Shown piece by piece: positions 1-10,616 of a DNA stretch of 64,000 nucleotides. The DNA lies in the NCBI GenBank assembly GCA_003117195.1, contig BDSI01000106.1, positions 326,452-390,451 of the forward strand, read 5' to 3'. The first letter of the stretch is position 1, and each line of letters opens with the position of its first letter. Both the position numbers and the translations under genes were made by a program. The DNA comes from Eudorina sp. 2006-703-Eu-15. Its lineage: Eukaryota > Chlorophyta > Chlorophyceae > Chlamydomonadales > Volvocaceae. The notes below the pieces were generated by a model. The model was not told the DNA's origin, searched no databases, and worked only from the letters and a program-made list of their open reading frames with translations.

Positions 1-1025
1 GGAGGGGGGGCCGAGCGTCTCCAGGGGTCCCCGAATCGCCTCGTGCGCGGGGCGGCGAGGGAGAGGCAAGAGGCATGAAGAAATGCAGCTGAAGGAAAGA
101 GAGGAGGACCGGTTGGCGGGCGGCGAAGCCGCCGCCGCTGCGGCTGCCGCCGCGGCTGGCCCCGGCGGCCCCCGGGAGTTCCGTTTTGAGAGCGGGAGGA
201 GGATGTGGGTTGGTGTTGCGGGGTGGCCAGGGAGGAAGAGGGCCCCGCGGAGCCGCTTGGGCGGGCAGGGCAGGGCGGGGGCCAGGGGCTTACTTATCGT
301 TTGGGGTGGAGCGGATGGCGGCACCTTGGCTGAGGCTGGTCACGGCGTCCACGGGGTGGCATCAGGGTGCGCCTTCATGCGGTGCAGTGCGTTCGTGCGG
401 TGCCAAGAGCCAGGTTCCTTAAGAGGGGACGTCACCACCGCGTGCTGCCGTGTTGCGTGGCGGCGGCCATGATTTCATTTTGACGGATCCGCGCCGTATC
501 CAGGAGTAGGACGGGGCCAGGGCGAGCCGGCCCTGCGCCTACCCGTGGCCGCGTAACGCCGCCTGGCGCCGCAATGCCCCTCCCCTGTCCGGTCACTCGC
601 GAACCTTACGGGGGCCAGGCGCGCGCACGCGGCGATTGAGGTCGAGGGATGGGGGCGCTGCGTGATGGGGGTGGGGTTTGGGCAGGGGGCCGCGCGGAGA
701 GGCGGCCCCCAATGGCGGCGCCTGTGGTGCATGGCCCCGCATGCACAGCGGCTTGGCGCGGTGCCCCTGCCGTGTGGGAGGTCGCCAGTAGTATGCTGGG
801 TTGTCCGTGTGTCCGCAGGAGCAAGGCGGGAGATCCCCCGAGGTGCATCATTCCATTGGTTTTTGTGTTGCTTCCCGTGCCCTCACGGGTTGCTCTCACG
901 GTTAATTGATTCATGGACCCGAATAATGCGGATGCGGGATGCGGAGGGCACGCTAGGGGCCCCCAGCGCCGGGGTCCCAGCACGGCCGGCACTCCGCGAG
1001 GTCATGCCCGCTTTCCTGCTGCGAA

Positions 1026-1057
<32 letters not shown>

Positions 1058-1605
1058 GAAGCCCAGCGCGTGTTGTCAAGGCGGGTTGGAAGGGGCGTTG
1101 CGGAGGCGGAAGGCGGGGGGAAGGCTGCTCGCCGCTGCGTGTTTTGCCTGTTGGGACAGTGTTGTGCAACGGACTGCGGAATCGCGAGTGCTGAAACACG
1201 GGAGGCGGGGTGGGTTGGAGGGTAGGGGAAAGGGGGCGGGTTGGAGGGGGCGCGTCATGGGGCGGGAGCCTTCCCTCCCGGGCTGCCCAGGCGCTGAGGG
1301 TCCATGCGACGAGGAGCCGGTGGAAGAAGGAGTTGTTATGTGAGTGCAAAGGGGGGTGAATCCGGCGGACGCGTTGTGCGGTGTTCGCCGGTGTTTCCCA
1401 CGACGTCGTCTTCATTGGGTGGTGCGGTGGGAAGGAGAGTTTGGGGGGTTCCGCTGGCGCGCGCTTGCAGCGTTGACGAGGGAGGGAGACGGCAGCAACA
1501 GAGCGCGCCGCGCTGTATTATTCTTTCCCCTGCGAGGGAGACGGCGAGGAGGCTGCCCGGCTGGGTGTGGCCCGGCCGGCCCCGGCTTGGCGGGGGATGT
1601 AGCAG
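1..1605. other. GC-rich stretch without a firm gene
   Basis: A plus-strand frame is open from the first bases to about 204 and holds a charged, coiled-coil-like run followed by about ten alanines. It could be the last part of an exon of a gene entering from the left, ending at a GTGGGT donor near 205. Nothing between 205 and 1605 could be joined to it with confidence. Open frames here are short, overlap on both strands, and look like GC-rich noise. No family was recognised. Confidence 0.3.
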
Positions 1606-1709
1606 TGTACAGCATTTGGAGAGATGACGAGGGCGAGGTTGAGGAGAACAACGAGAAGGCGCAGGCCGCTGGCTACGACAGCGCCGACGACAGACGTCGG
1701 CATTATTAA
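1606..1709 (+). other. Short acidic reading frame at the duplication edge, copy 1
   Basis: A plus-strand frame starting with residues YSIWRDDEGE runs to a TAA at 1707-1709. The same peptide begins at 8249 in unit 2, ending in a different frame. It follows a possible acceptor (GTAGCAG) near 1605, so it could be the last exon of a gene coming from the left. The family was not recognised. The high similarity between units is expected from the duplication and does not prove coding. Confidence 0.3.
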
Positions 1710-3847
1710 TACCGTACACCATTGTCAACCACCAAGACCAAGAGATGGCTCGATTTATTGTATGCTCCCGCGCCCCCCGAGGGAGCTATGAGACCCCACC
1801 CTTCGACAGCAACGGCGCCTTCTTTCAATGACTGTGACCGTGTCCGTGTCGTACTGTGCCGTACATTGGTGCGCCCAGCGGCCGCCGCTGCCCTGCAGCC
1901 GCCCACGCTACCGGACGGCTTCTTGGCTCCGGGGCCACAGGGCGGTGTGCGGGGTGGTGCACCGACCAGCGGGTCGCTTACCGCTTTGAGTATAAAGACT
2001 GACAAGCCATAAGACCAAACTGTGTCGTCGCTTTGGACGTGCATGGGGGTAGCGCCTGGCACGAGTTCTTTCGTGCGCGTCAAGGTGTATGTGTGTCGTG
2101 TGTGTGGGTGTTGCAGTTTACAAGGACGGCCGTGCGAGGGGGTTGACTAGTCGCGTGCCGTAGTGGGGCGTGTGGATGCGAGGGCGCGTGTACGCTTCAT
2201 CGCGGTTGGTGGAGAGGGGGGGCTTTGGCGGACGCGGCGTTGGCGGCGGACGGGGGCCCACCCCTGGACCGGCACGCCACCGCTCGCGCGTGAGCACCGC
2301 GGGGGATGGGGGCAAGGGGGGGGACACATTCAGAAACATTGAACAGCAGCGGGCAGGGCGCTGCTTTCTGCGTCACCACAATGTTAACAAAAGGAAATGA
2401 ACCCACACTCCATGACCGCCTGCCACGCGCACACGTTCTTCGTCCCTCACTCTCTGCCGCCCGATCACTCACACCAGGTAGATGATTGCAGCTCACCATC
2501 GTCGCAGGAACACTGCAGCAGGAACACTGCCCCCATGAGACCAATGCCGAGCGGGGCCCTCGCACGACCCTCCTCCTCCCTAGCTGATCCACCAGCCAGC
2601 ACCGCGCCCCGCCATCCTGCAATTGCTAATCGGTATATTATGTGTAAACGATAACTGAGCCGCGAGAAGCGGAGTCCAGCGTATTGTGTGTGTGTGTGGC
2701 ACATGGTTGGGTTGCATAACCCCATACCTGTACGGCTACCCATACGAGCCGTAGGCCCAAGGAACGTCTACACACACGTGCATAACGCTGCACAAGCAGG
2801 GAACAAGAGACTGCTGCCGCATAAGGGGAACGATTGAGTTGCGATGGGCCCACATGAGTTTCAAGAGCCTTGCTAACCGAGGCCGGGTCCCAGGCCATGG
2901 CGACCAGCATGCTAGTATGGCAGTAAATCGGTGTACAGGATATAGCCCCTATCAAGCGTAGCATAACTCTATTAACATTGCGCTCCGAACCCCAGCATCC
3001 AGTGAGCGCGTCCTCCGGCACTCCCGCCGCCGCTACAACATGTCCAGCTGCGCTGCCCGACACTCCAGGACTCCGGGTCCCGTATCTGAACGCTCCAAGA
3101 CGGACCGATCCACTCCGTTACATCCGCCCGGGCACAGAAAGTTGTTGGGTCGCAATCCTGCTGCCGCAAATTCCGATGCAACCAAACAACCCAACGAGAG
3201 GGTTGCTGCCTTCCCCCGGGCGTAATGCAGGTGACCTAACGACAAATGTGCCCCTCCGCCACACTCACCCGCCTCGTGTCTTGCGTAACTGTCCTGGCAG
3301 CGCCGCCATCACCACACCACCGCCAACAAATCAGCACAAAGGACGAAAGTACGGCATAAGTATGAGCAACACCAACGACGGCGGGAATAGGCCCACCCCC
3401 TGCATCTCTACGAGCAAACGAAATATCTTGCAACGCTGCAAGGCGTATCAAGGACAAACCATATCCTCCCAACACGCATTCCAGCGCCGCGGCCATTTCC
3501 ATTCACCTTGCATTGCCTCATGGTGCGAACCCTAAGAAATAACACGGCGACTCATCGATCGCTTGACATCCGCGCACCGTGCGTTGCTTGACGCCCGACG
3601 GCTCCTGCTGCGGCCCCAGCTGTTCCAGTTCGCTCGGCCCCGCCCCGATTCTGGACGCCCTCCCTCGCAGCGGGCAGTGTCGAAACGCGGGCGCTCAAAA
3701 TTCGCTACTTCAGGTTACATGGTGGGCGCTTTGCTCTGAAACGCCTCTGACCAGACCGAGGTGGAAGAAGATTGATGGCAGATTAGTGTCCACGGTGGAG
3801 TGGCGGGCGACTGCATGTATGCTCGGACGGCAGTGGGTTTCGCAGAT
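1710..3847. other. Downstream flank of HDAC copy 1, no gene seen
   Basis: This flank has a duplicated counterpart at 8353-10616. It contains short GT-rich runs and no convincing exon on either strand. The HDAC poly(A) signal TGTAA lies on the minus strand at 3719-3715, about 130 bases after the stop codon. The remainder is probably intergenic. Confidence 0.6.
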
Positions 3848-6533
3848 TCACAGCAGAGGCTCCGCCGGTGGAGCCGGTGGCTCGGCCGGTGGAGCCGCCG
3901 CTGTGGCCGGCTTCAGCTGCTGCGGCGGCGTCTGCCGCTTGAACCAAGCGTCCATCGCCGCGTCAATGACGGCCTTGTGCTGCCGAGCCGCCTCCCAGTG
4001 CTTGCTCTGCTCATACAGCGCGGATCGAATGGACGCGAGCGCGTTGTCGGAGACGCCATCGAGCCCCGCCGCGGCCCAGGGGTCCGCGCTCGGTACCGCC
4101 GACGCGTGCTTCGCAGGCTTGACCAGCCATGACGACAAGTCCTCGTCCTCCTGTCGTTTCTGACGGCCGGCAGGCCCCGGCTTGGGCAGCGGCATCGGCG
4201 CCTCGCCCAGCAGCACCCTCAGGCAGGCCTCCGTGGCGGCGGCAGTAGCAATCAGGTTGTAGCCGCCCTCCAGCAGCAGCACAGTGGGGCCCAGAGCGCA
4301 TAGCATGGCGGCGAAGTTGGAGAACGCGGCGGTGCTGACGGTGCAGCCGCCCAGCGGGTCGCCCTCCGCCGCGTCGAAGCCGGCGCTTACAATGACAAGG
4401 TCGGGTTGGAACTCGGCGGCGATGGGCACGATCACGTGGCGGAAGGCCGCCAGCATGTCAGCGTCGCCGACGCCGGAACCGTTCCACGGCACGTTGACGG
4501 TGAAACCCGTGCCCGGGCCGGTGCCGGTCTGGAGACAGGCGGGGGAGGCAAGGGATTTGGGTCGGCATGCTGAGCACGGGTTGGGGTGGGAGTCTGGATC
4601 GGGGACGTTGACTGGGGCCGGGTCCCAGGCCATGGTCTGGAGGCGGCCGGGCGGGGCCGGGACCAGGAACGGGGTTGCCAGGTGGGGTGAGTGCTCGGGC
4701 TTAAGAACCGTGTGACGCAGCAGATGCGACGGGGGAGCGCGCTGCAGGGCGGACTACAGGACTCCACGGAGGATCTGTACGACACAAATACAGCATGTAT
4801 ACGGCATGTGCAACAACCTGCGCTCGACGATGCACCTGACAGTGGCAATGCCAGCTCGTCGGCCGATGGCGAGCCCCGGGCTTGACACCCCTTCACCCAC
4901 AGGCAAGGCAAGCGCGACGGGCCTGCAAAAGTCGGATGCGCCGGGTGCACATACTTCACGCATCTGCTAAACCGTACATCGAACATATCTGTTTAGGTAA
5001 CCAGGGATACAACATATCGGTCTAGGTACGATAAGCCTTCCTCTTCCTCTCACCTCGTTCGCGTCGCCGCTTCCCGGGTAGAAGCAGCCATTGTCGTACC
5101 GATGAGTCGACATGTACAACACCGTGGGGTCGTTGTAGAAGATCCGCTGCGTGCCGTTGCCGTGGTGTACGTCCCAGTCTACGATCACCACTCGCCGCGC
5201 GCCCGCCGCCTGGGCCGCGCGCGCCGCCACCGCCGCGTTGTTGTAGTAGCAGAAACCCATCGCCGTCGAAGACTCAGCGTGGTGACCCGGGGGTCGGATG
5301 ATGGCGGCGCCGTTGCGCGTGACGCCGCTCACCACTCGCCGCGCGACCTCAGCGGCGCTGCCGGCGGCCACAAGCGCGGCCGCGGCTGTAGCTGCGTTGA
5401 AGTACACGTCCTGAATGTGCTCACTGAAGACCGGAAGCAAGGGCAAGTATAATGGGGCAAGGTCGTGTCTCTGGGACAATATTCAACTTGCCATGGATGA
5501 TACGTTGGTATGATTGGGAAACTGCTGTAGCCCTCATGCACTCATCACTGGTCAGCCGAGGTCGGCGGTCTGTGGGTTCGTCTATCTCCGTTTGCTTGAC
5601 AACAACGATACCGTCTGTCCGTAACACACAAGCGCCGAAGAGCGTGCAATACCTGCGTCTGCCCTCCATCGCCTCCAGCTGTGCATCCAGGGGGCCGTAC
5701 CAGGTCGTCTTGTCGCGTTGCGCGGCCAACACCGCCACCTCTGTCGCCTTTTCGATGGCAGCCAGCAGGGCCTTGTCGTGCACAGCCAGCAGCTCCTCCT
5801 TCGTGGCCTCTCGCCCTTTGTAGCGTTGGCAGCTGTGCGGCGCAGCACGTGATTGCACAGCACATCGGACCTTGAGGTGGAAACAGTGTCGGCCGGTACG
5901 ATGCGGGTGTCTAAGAGCTGCTGTCGGTACGGTGTCGGCTAAGCGAACAGAGGGCAGAATGCAACAGGCGCGATGTTTTCGCATGGGAACGCAGCGCACA
6001 AAGGCCGATCGGCGGTCAGGCAGCAGGAACGGCCTGCAGACGGCACAAACCCAAATGCATATCCTTTACCTGATGTCTTACCGATTAAGCAGCCCCGACT
6101 CCTGCAGCTTCGCCATGATTGCCGCGACGCGTTCGGGGCGCTCGGGGTGGTTTCTCCCCAGGTATACCCCCAACTGCTTTGGGTCATAGTGGCGCCTGCA
6201 GTGGTCATCATAAGCGAGCAGGACGCTCGTGGCATCGGCCTTCTTCTGCTTGGGTTTCTTCTCCACGGCCGAGCAGTCCGGCTTCTCCATCAGTTCCATG
6301 GCAGCTGCGTACAGGTCCTGGTCAACCACCTCCTGACGCAACGACCAGCCGCAGTTGGTGCACGTGGTTGTGCCCAGGTACGCTGTTTGGTTGCAGTTGA
6401 TGCATTCCCGAGGTGTGCGTTCCGAAGCCACGGGCGCCGCGGCTTTCGCGACCGGGATAGTCTCGCGTTGTTGAGATTTGGAAGCCGCTTCCTTGCAGCC
6501 GAATAACCTCGAAAAAAACGGCTTAGTGGGCAT
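3848..6533 (-). CDS. Class II histone deacetylase, HDA15-like, copy 1
   Basis: Predicted zinc-dependent lysine deacetylase of 560 residues acting on histones or other acetylated proteins. Exons (minus strand): 6533-6082, 5832-5653, 5423-5054 and 4528-3848, all with GT-AG junctions. An N-terminal RanBP2-like zinc finger is visible (C44-x2-C47-x10-C58-x2-C61), the arrangement known from plant HDA15. The deacetylase domain starts near residue 110 and shows RPPGHHAE (about residue 255), [24 protein letters not shown] and LEGGYN, so the charge-relay histidines, the zinc ligands and the catalytic tyrosine are present. The tail is short and Pro/Ala-rich. The ATG at 6533 is the first in frame before the zinc finger and matches copy 2. 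A TATATATA box lies about 290 bases upstream. Intron 3 is about 360 bp longer than in copy 2. Confidence 0.88.
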
Positions 6534-7157
6534 TTTTCTTGCAAGCGGGCTGGTACTCCGCGGCCTTTGTAAAGTCTCGAAGGGCCGCGATGGGCTAAGC
6601 ACCAACCGCAGAGTCAGACGAGACCTGCTGGACGCATTCCATAAATACATTTCATGGTACCCTGTTGATAATTGCGTCTCAACTTCCTTGTTTGCAAAGA
6701 GCGGTTGAGTGGATCCACTACGACACAACTGCTACGAGAAAACTGCGTTTCGAAGTGCACTGCACACGAGCCACGAACAGTTTCATGTTAGATGTCACCT
6801 TTTGCCTACCTCATGACTATATATAGTACGTTTCAACAGCGACAGACTGCACATAACGGCGAAGCCTGCCTCGGTTTTGCGTTGGCCATGGTTACTTAAC
6901 CAAGCCGTTCGCCCCGCGCCAGTGGTCTGTTGCACGTTTGGTCACACTTGTCAGACAGGTCGTTGCGCTTGCAGCCGTCGGTAAACGCCCGACTGACGCC
7001 GGCGCCGTCGCTCCCCGCGCCCTCGGCCACCTCCCCTTATCGTGCCGCAAATCTCGAAATCTCAACCCGGAGAACATCACCTCGCTTTCCACATGCTGCA
7101 TTTGCGTCCCCGGTCCGCTACGCTTGTTGGAAACACGACAAACACATTATGCGCGGG
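6534..7157. other. HDAC copy 1 promoter joined to duplicated FAP184 downstream flank
   Basis: The first part is the HDAC 5' flank. From about 6785 the sequence matches 17452-17850, which lies downstream of the intact FAP184 gene. At about 7157 it jumps directly into FAP184 exon 10, deleting the counterpart of about 17850-18300, including the FAP184 stop codon. No independent gene is visible. Confidence 0.65.
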
Positions 7158-8070
7158 TCCTCGATGGAGGCCAACAACGTGTCCTTTTGGACCTGCGCAA
7201 GTCCATTTGGGTTTGGCAGCACCAATCAGCGATACCGGTTACCCAAATCAGAGGTGCACAGGTACTTGACTAAAAACGTGATTAGCCGGTGTAGCCGGTA
7301 AAACCCATTCAAGTGTTGTAGCATGCCCGTAACCCAAGAGGCACCAAGCCCCATCGCAAGCCGCAGACCCAAACCCAAGTCACCCTAGCCCAAGCCCTAA
7401 AGTCCAGACCCAGATCCCACCCGCACCTCAAAGTCCTCCAACAGCTGCGGGCTGGTGATGTTGGAGCCGCTCTCCTTGATCTTACGGCCATTGGCCCGCA
7501 GCGTGTCGCGCTCCGCCTTGGCGCGTCCCAGCCGATCGCGTTTATCCGCCAGCTCCGCCTCCAGCGCCGACAGCTGGCTGGCCAGGGCCGCGTTCTCCTT
7601 CTCGATAAACTGCAGCTTCTCGCGCACGTGCGTCAGGATCTGCGGGCGGTGGATGTGGGTGTGGGTGATGGTGTAAGATGTCGGTGTTGACGTACCGTAT
7701 TCGTAATGGTGTGGGGAATTTGATCCATGCGGGTTGGGAGGAAGGCGTGACATGGTTGCAGTGAGGCTGAGGCTGAGGCTGAGGCTGGGCAGGGCCGCGG
7801 GGTCTCGTTTGTACGATGGTACCGTACCGCTTCCGAGGGAGATATCGGGGGACTGGTGCTTGCGAGGGCGAGAGAGAATGGTGGACCGGACATTCCCCAC
7901 AACAACTGGAGGCGATTGATAGCTAGCCAGCCAGCCAGTCAACCAAACAGACAGCAAGTTCAAGCGACCAGTCTGGTTTCGCAGGGGCCCAACACCCGAC
8001 CATGCCACCTTGCCGTCTAGCGACGTACTCGGCCACTCCGTCTACTGCGAGGAAGAGAGGTGGGCCCCTC
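7158..8070 (-). pseudogene. FAP184 3' fragment (part of exon 10, exon 9, part of intron 8)
   Basis: Exon 9 is complete at 7649-7437 (71 codons, frame intact, flanking AG and GT kept) and encodes the same coiled-coil segment as the intact gene, with at least two substitutions. Exon 10 survives only as about 35 bases with a 9-base deletion; the end of the coding sequence is missing. Upstream exons 1-8 are absent because the duplication breakpoint is in intron 8. No full protein can be made from it. Splicing of a neighbouring transcript into exon 9 is conceivable but nothing here shows it. Confidence 0.85.
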
Positions 8071-8238
8071 CGCGCAGGTTTGTGCGGCCGTCCGTGGGTG
8101 TATGCCGCTGGGTGCGCGGTCGCGAGTCTGGCAAGAAACCCGCCCGAACCGACCGTGGGTTATGAGCATGGGTGTGCGTGTGCGTGTGTGACTTATCAAG
8201 GAAGAAGCGAGGAGAGCTCACCACCACAGCCACGAAGC

Positions 8239-8352
8239 ATGGCGAAGATGTATAGCATTTGGAGAGATGACGAGGGCGAGAATGAGGAGAACAACGAGAA
8301 GGCGCAGGCCGCTGGCTACGAGCAGCACAGACGACAGGCGTCGGCATTATAA
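8239..8352 (+). other. Short acidic reading frame at the duplication edge, copy 2 (37 codons)
   Basis: Starts with ATG at 8239 and ends with TAA at 8352; the body begins MAKMYSIWRDDEGE. The first codons lie outside the duplicated sequence, so the ATG may be accidental. It is the counterpart of 1606-1709. The product is rich in Glu, Asn and Ala and the family was not recognised. It could be a micro-protein, a stranded terminal exon, or non-coding. Confidence 0.25.
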
Positions 8353-8404
8353 CTACCGTACACCCAGCCGTCGTCAACTACCAAGACCAAGAGAGGGCTC
8401 GATT

Positions 8405-8619
8405 CTGTAATGTAATCGTTACAAGGTGGACCCTCAGTCCCGACCGGGTGTTCCAACGGGCACAGATAGCTCGTAGGCGCCTCATCTCATGAACACCTAC
8501 CAACGACTGCGCACCCATCCTCCAGCCCCCGCGGAGCAGCCATACCGGCCAACACACCAGGTTACTAGCGCGCCAGGATCGCCGCTCCTGGAAACCGCGC
8601 CAGACCCGCCGAATCACAT
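8405..8619. mobile_element. 215-bp insertion with target-site duplication (MITE-like)
   Basis: Unit 1 has an uninterrupted site at about 1746-1754. In unit 2 the same point is split by 215 bp flanked by GGCTCGATT (8396-8404) and GGCTTGATT (8620-8628), a 9-bp duplication with one mismatch. No clear terminal inverted repeats and no open frame were found. The left end (GTAATGTAATCGTTAC) resembles sequence at about 48,485-48,525, so it probably belongs to a small dispersed family. Confidence 0.6.
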
Positions 8620-10616
8620 GGCTTGATTCATTTGTATGCTCCCGCGGCCCCCGAGGGAGCTATGAGACCCCACCCTTCGACAGCAGCGGCGCCTTCCTTC
8701 AATGACTGAGACCGTGTCGTACTGTGCCGTACATTGGTGCGCCCAGCTGCCGCCGCTGCCCTGCAGCCGCCCACGCTGCCGGACGGCTTCTTGGCTCCGG
8801 GGCCACAGGGCGGTGTGCGAGGTGGTGCACCGACAAGTGGTGCACCGACCAGAGGCTGACTGGCTTGTCAGTCATAAGACCAAATTGGTCTTTACACGTC
8901 GCTTTGGACGTGCATTTGGTAGCGCCTGGCATGAATTCTTTCGTGCACGTCAACGTGTGTGTGTGTGTTCTGTGTGTGGTGTGTGTGGGTGTTGCAGTCT
9001 ACAAGGACGGCCGTGCGAGGGGGTTGACTAGTCGCGTGCCGTAGTGGGGCGTGTGGTTGCGAGGGCGCGTGTACGCTTCATCGTGGTTGGTGGAGAGGGT
9101 GGGCTTTGGCGGACGCGGCGTTGGCGGCGGACGGGGGCCCACCCCTGGACCGGCACGCCACCGCTCGCGCGTGAGCACCGCGGGGGATGGGGGCGAGGGG
9201 GGGGGGGCCACATTCAGAAACATTCAACAGCAGCGGGCAGGGCGCTTCACCAGCGCTTTCTGCGTCACCACAATGTTAACGGTAATTGTATCTATGTATT
9301 GTGTGTGTGTGTGTTACATGGTTGAGGGTGCATACCTGTACAGCTACCCATACGAGCCGTAGGCACAAGGGCACGCAAAGTACGGTTACATTATATTAAA
9401 AACGTACGCCTAAGCGCACGTGCATGACGCTGCACAAAGGGAAACCACTGCCGTATGAAGTGAACGATTGAGTTGCGATGGGCCCACATGAGTTTCAAGA
9501 GCCTTGCTGACCGAGGCCGGGTCCCAGGCAGGCCATGGCGACCAGCATGCTAGTGTGGCAGTAAATCGGTGTACAGGATATAGCCCCTATCAAGCGTAGC
9601 ATAACTCTATTAACATTGCGCTCCGAACCCCAGCATCCAGTGAGCGCGTCCTCCGGCACTCCCGCCGCCGCTACAACATGTCCAGCTGCGCTGTCCGACA
9701 CTCCAGGACTCCGGGTCCCGTATCTGAACGCTCCAAGACGGACCGATCCACTCCGTTGCATCCGCCCGGGCACAGAAAGTTGTTGGGTCGCAATCCTGCT
9801 GCCGCAAATGCTGATGCAACCAAACAACCCTACGAAAGGGTCGCTGCCTTCCGCGGGGCGTGATGCCGATGACCTGACGACAGATGTGGCCCTCCGCCAC
9901 ACTCACCCGCCTCGTGTCTTGCGTAACTGATACTGTCCTGGCAGCGCCGCCATCACCACACCACCGCAAACAAATCAGCACAGCGCGGAGTGCATTTCTT
10001 TTGCTTCAATTGGTGTGCCGGTACCTCCCCGCATACATCTCCACTCCACCCTTGCACCGACAGCGTGGCTCTCAAGACACGGCATGACATGCAGCATGAG
10101 ACGGACCCGTTTACGAAAGTACGGCATAAGTATGAGCAACACCGACGACGGCGGGAATAGGGCCACCCCCTGCATCTCTACGAGCAAACGAAATATCTTG
10201 CAACGCTGCAAGGCGTATCAAGGACAAACCATATCCTCCCAACACGCATTCCAGCGCCGCGGCCATTTCCATTCACCTTGCATTGCCTCATGGCGCGAAC
10301 CCTAATAAAAACCATGGCGACTCCTCGCTTGATATCCGCGCACCGTGCGTTGCTTGACGCCCGACGGCTCCTGCTGCGACCCCAGCTGTTCCAGTTCGCT
10401 CGGCCCCGCCCCGATTCTGGACGCCCTCCCTCGCAGCGGGCAGTGTCGAAACGCGGGCGCTCAAAGTTCGCTACTTCAGGTTACATGGTGGGCGCTTTGC
10501 TCTGAAACGCCTCTGACCAGACCGAGGTGGAAGAAGATTGATGGCAGATGAAGAGTCCACGGAGTGGAGTGGCGGGCGACTGCATGTGTGCTCGGACGGC
10601 AGAGGGTGTCGCAGAT

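Larger units (their letters stand above)
1606..8070. repeat. Segmental duplication, unit 1 (HDAC plus FAP184 3' remnant)
   Basis: This block matches 8249-19155 in the same order and orientation: a short acidic reading frame, about 2 kb of HDAC 3' flank, the complete HDAC gene, the FAP184 downstream flank, part of FAP184 exon 10, all of exon 9 and part of intron 8. Introns and flanks match as well as exons, so this is a DNA-level duplication, not a retrocopy. The right breakpoint lies in FAP184 intron 8, where the match stops at 8070 and at 19155. About 180 bp (8071-8248) separate the two units. Confidence 0.85.
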
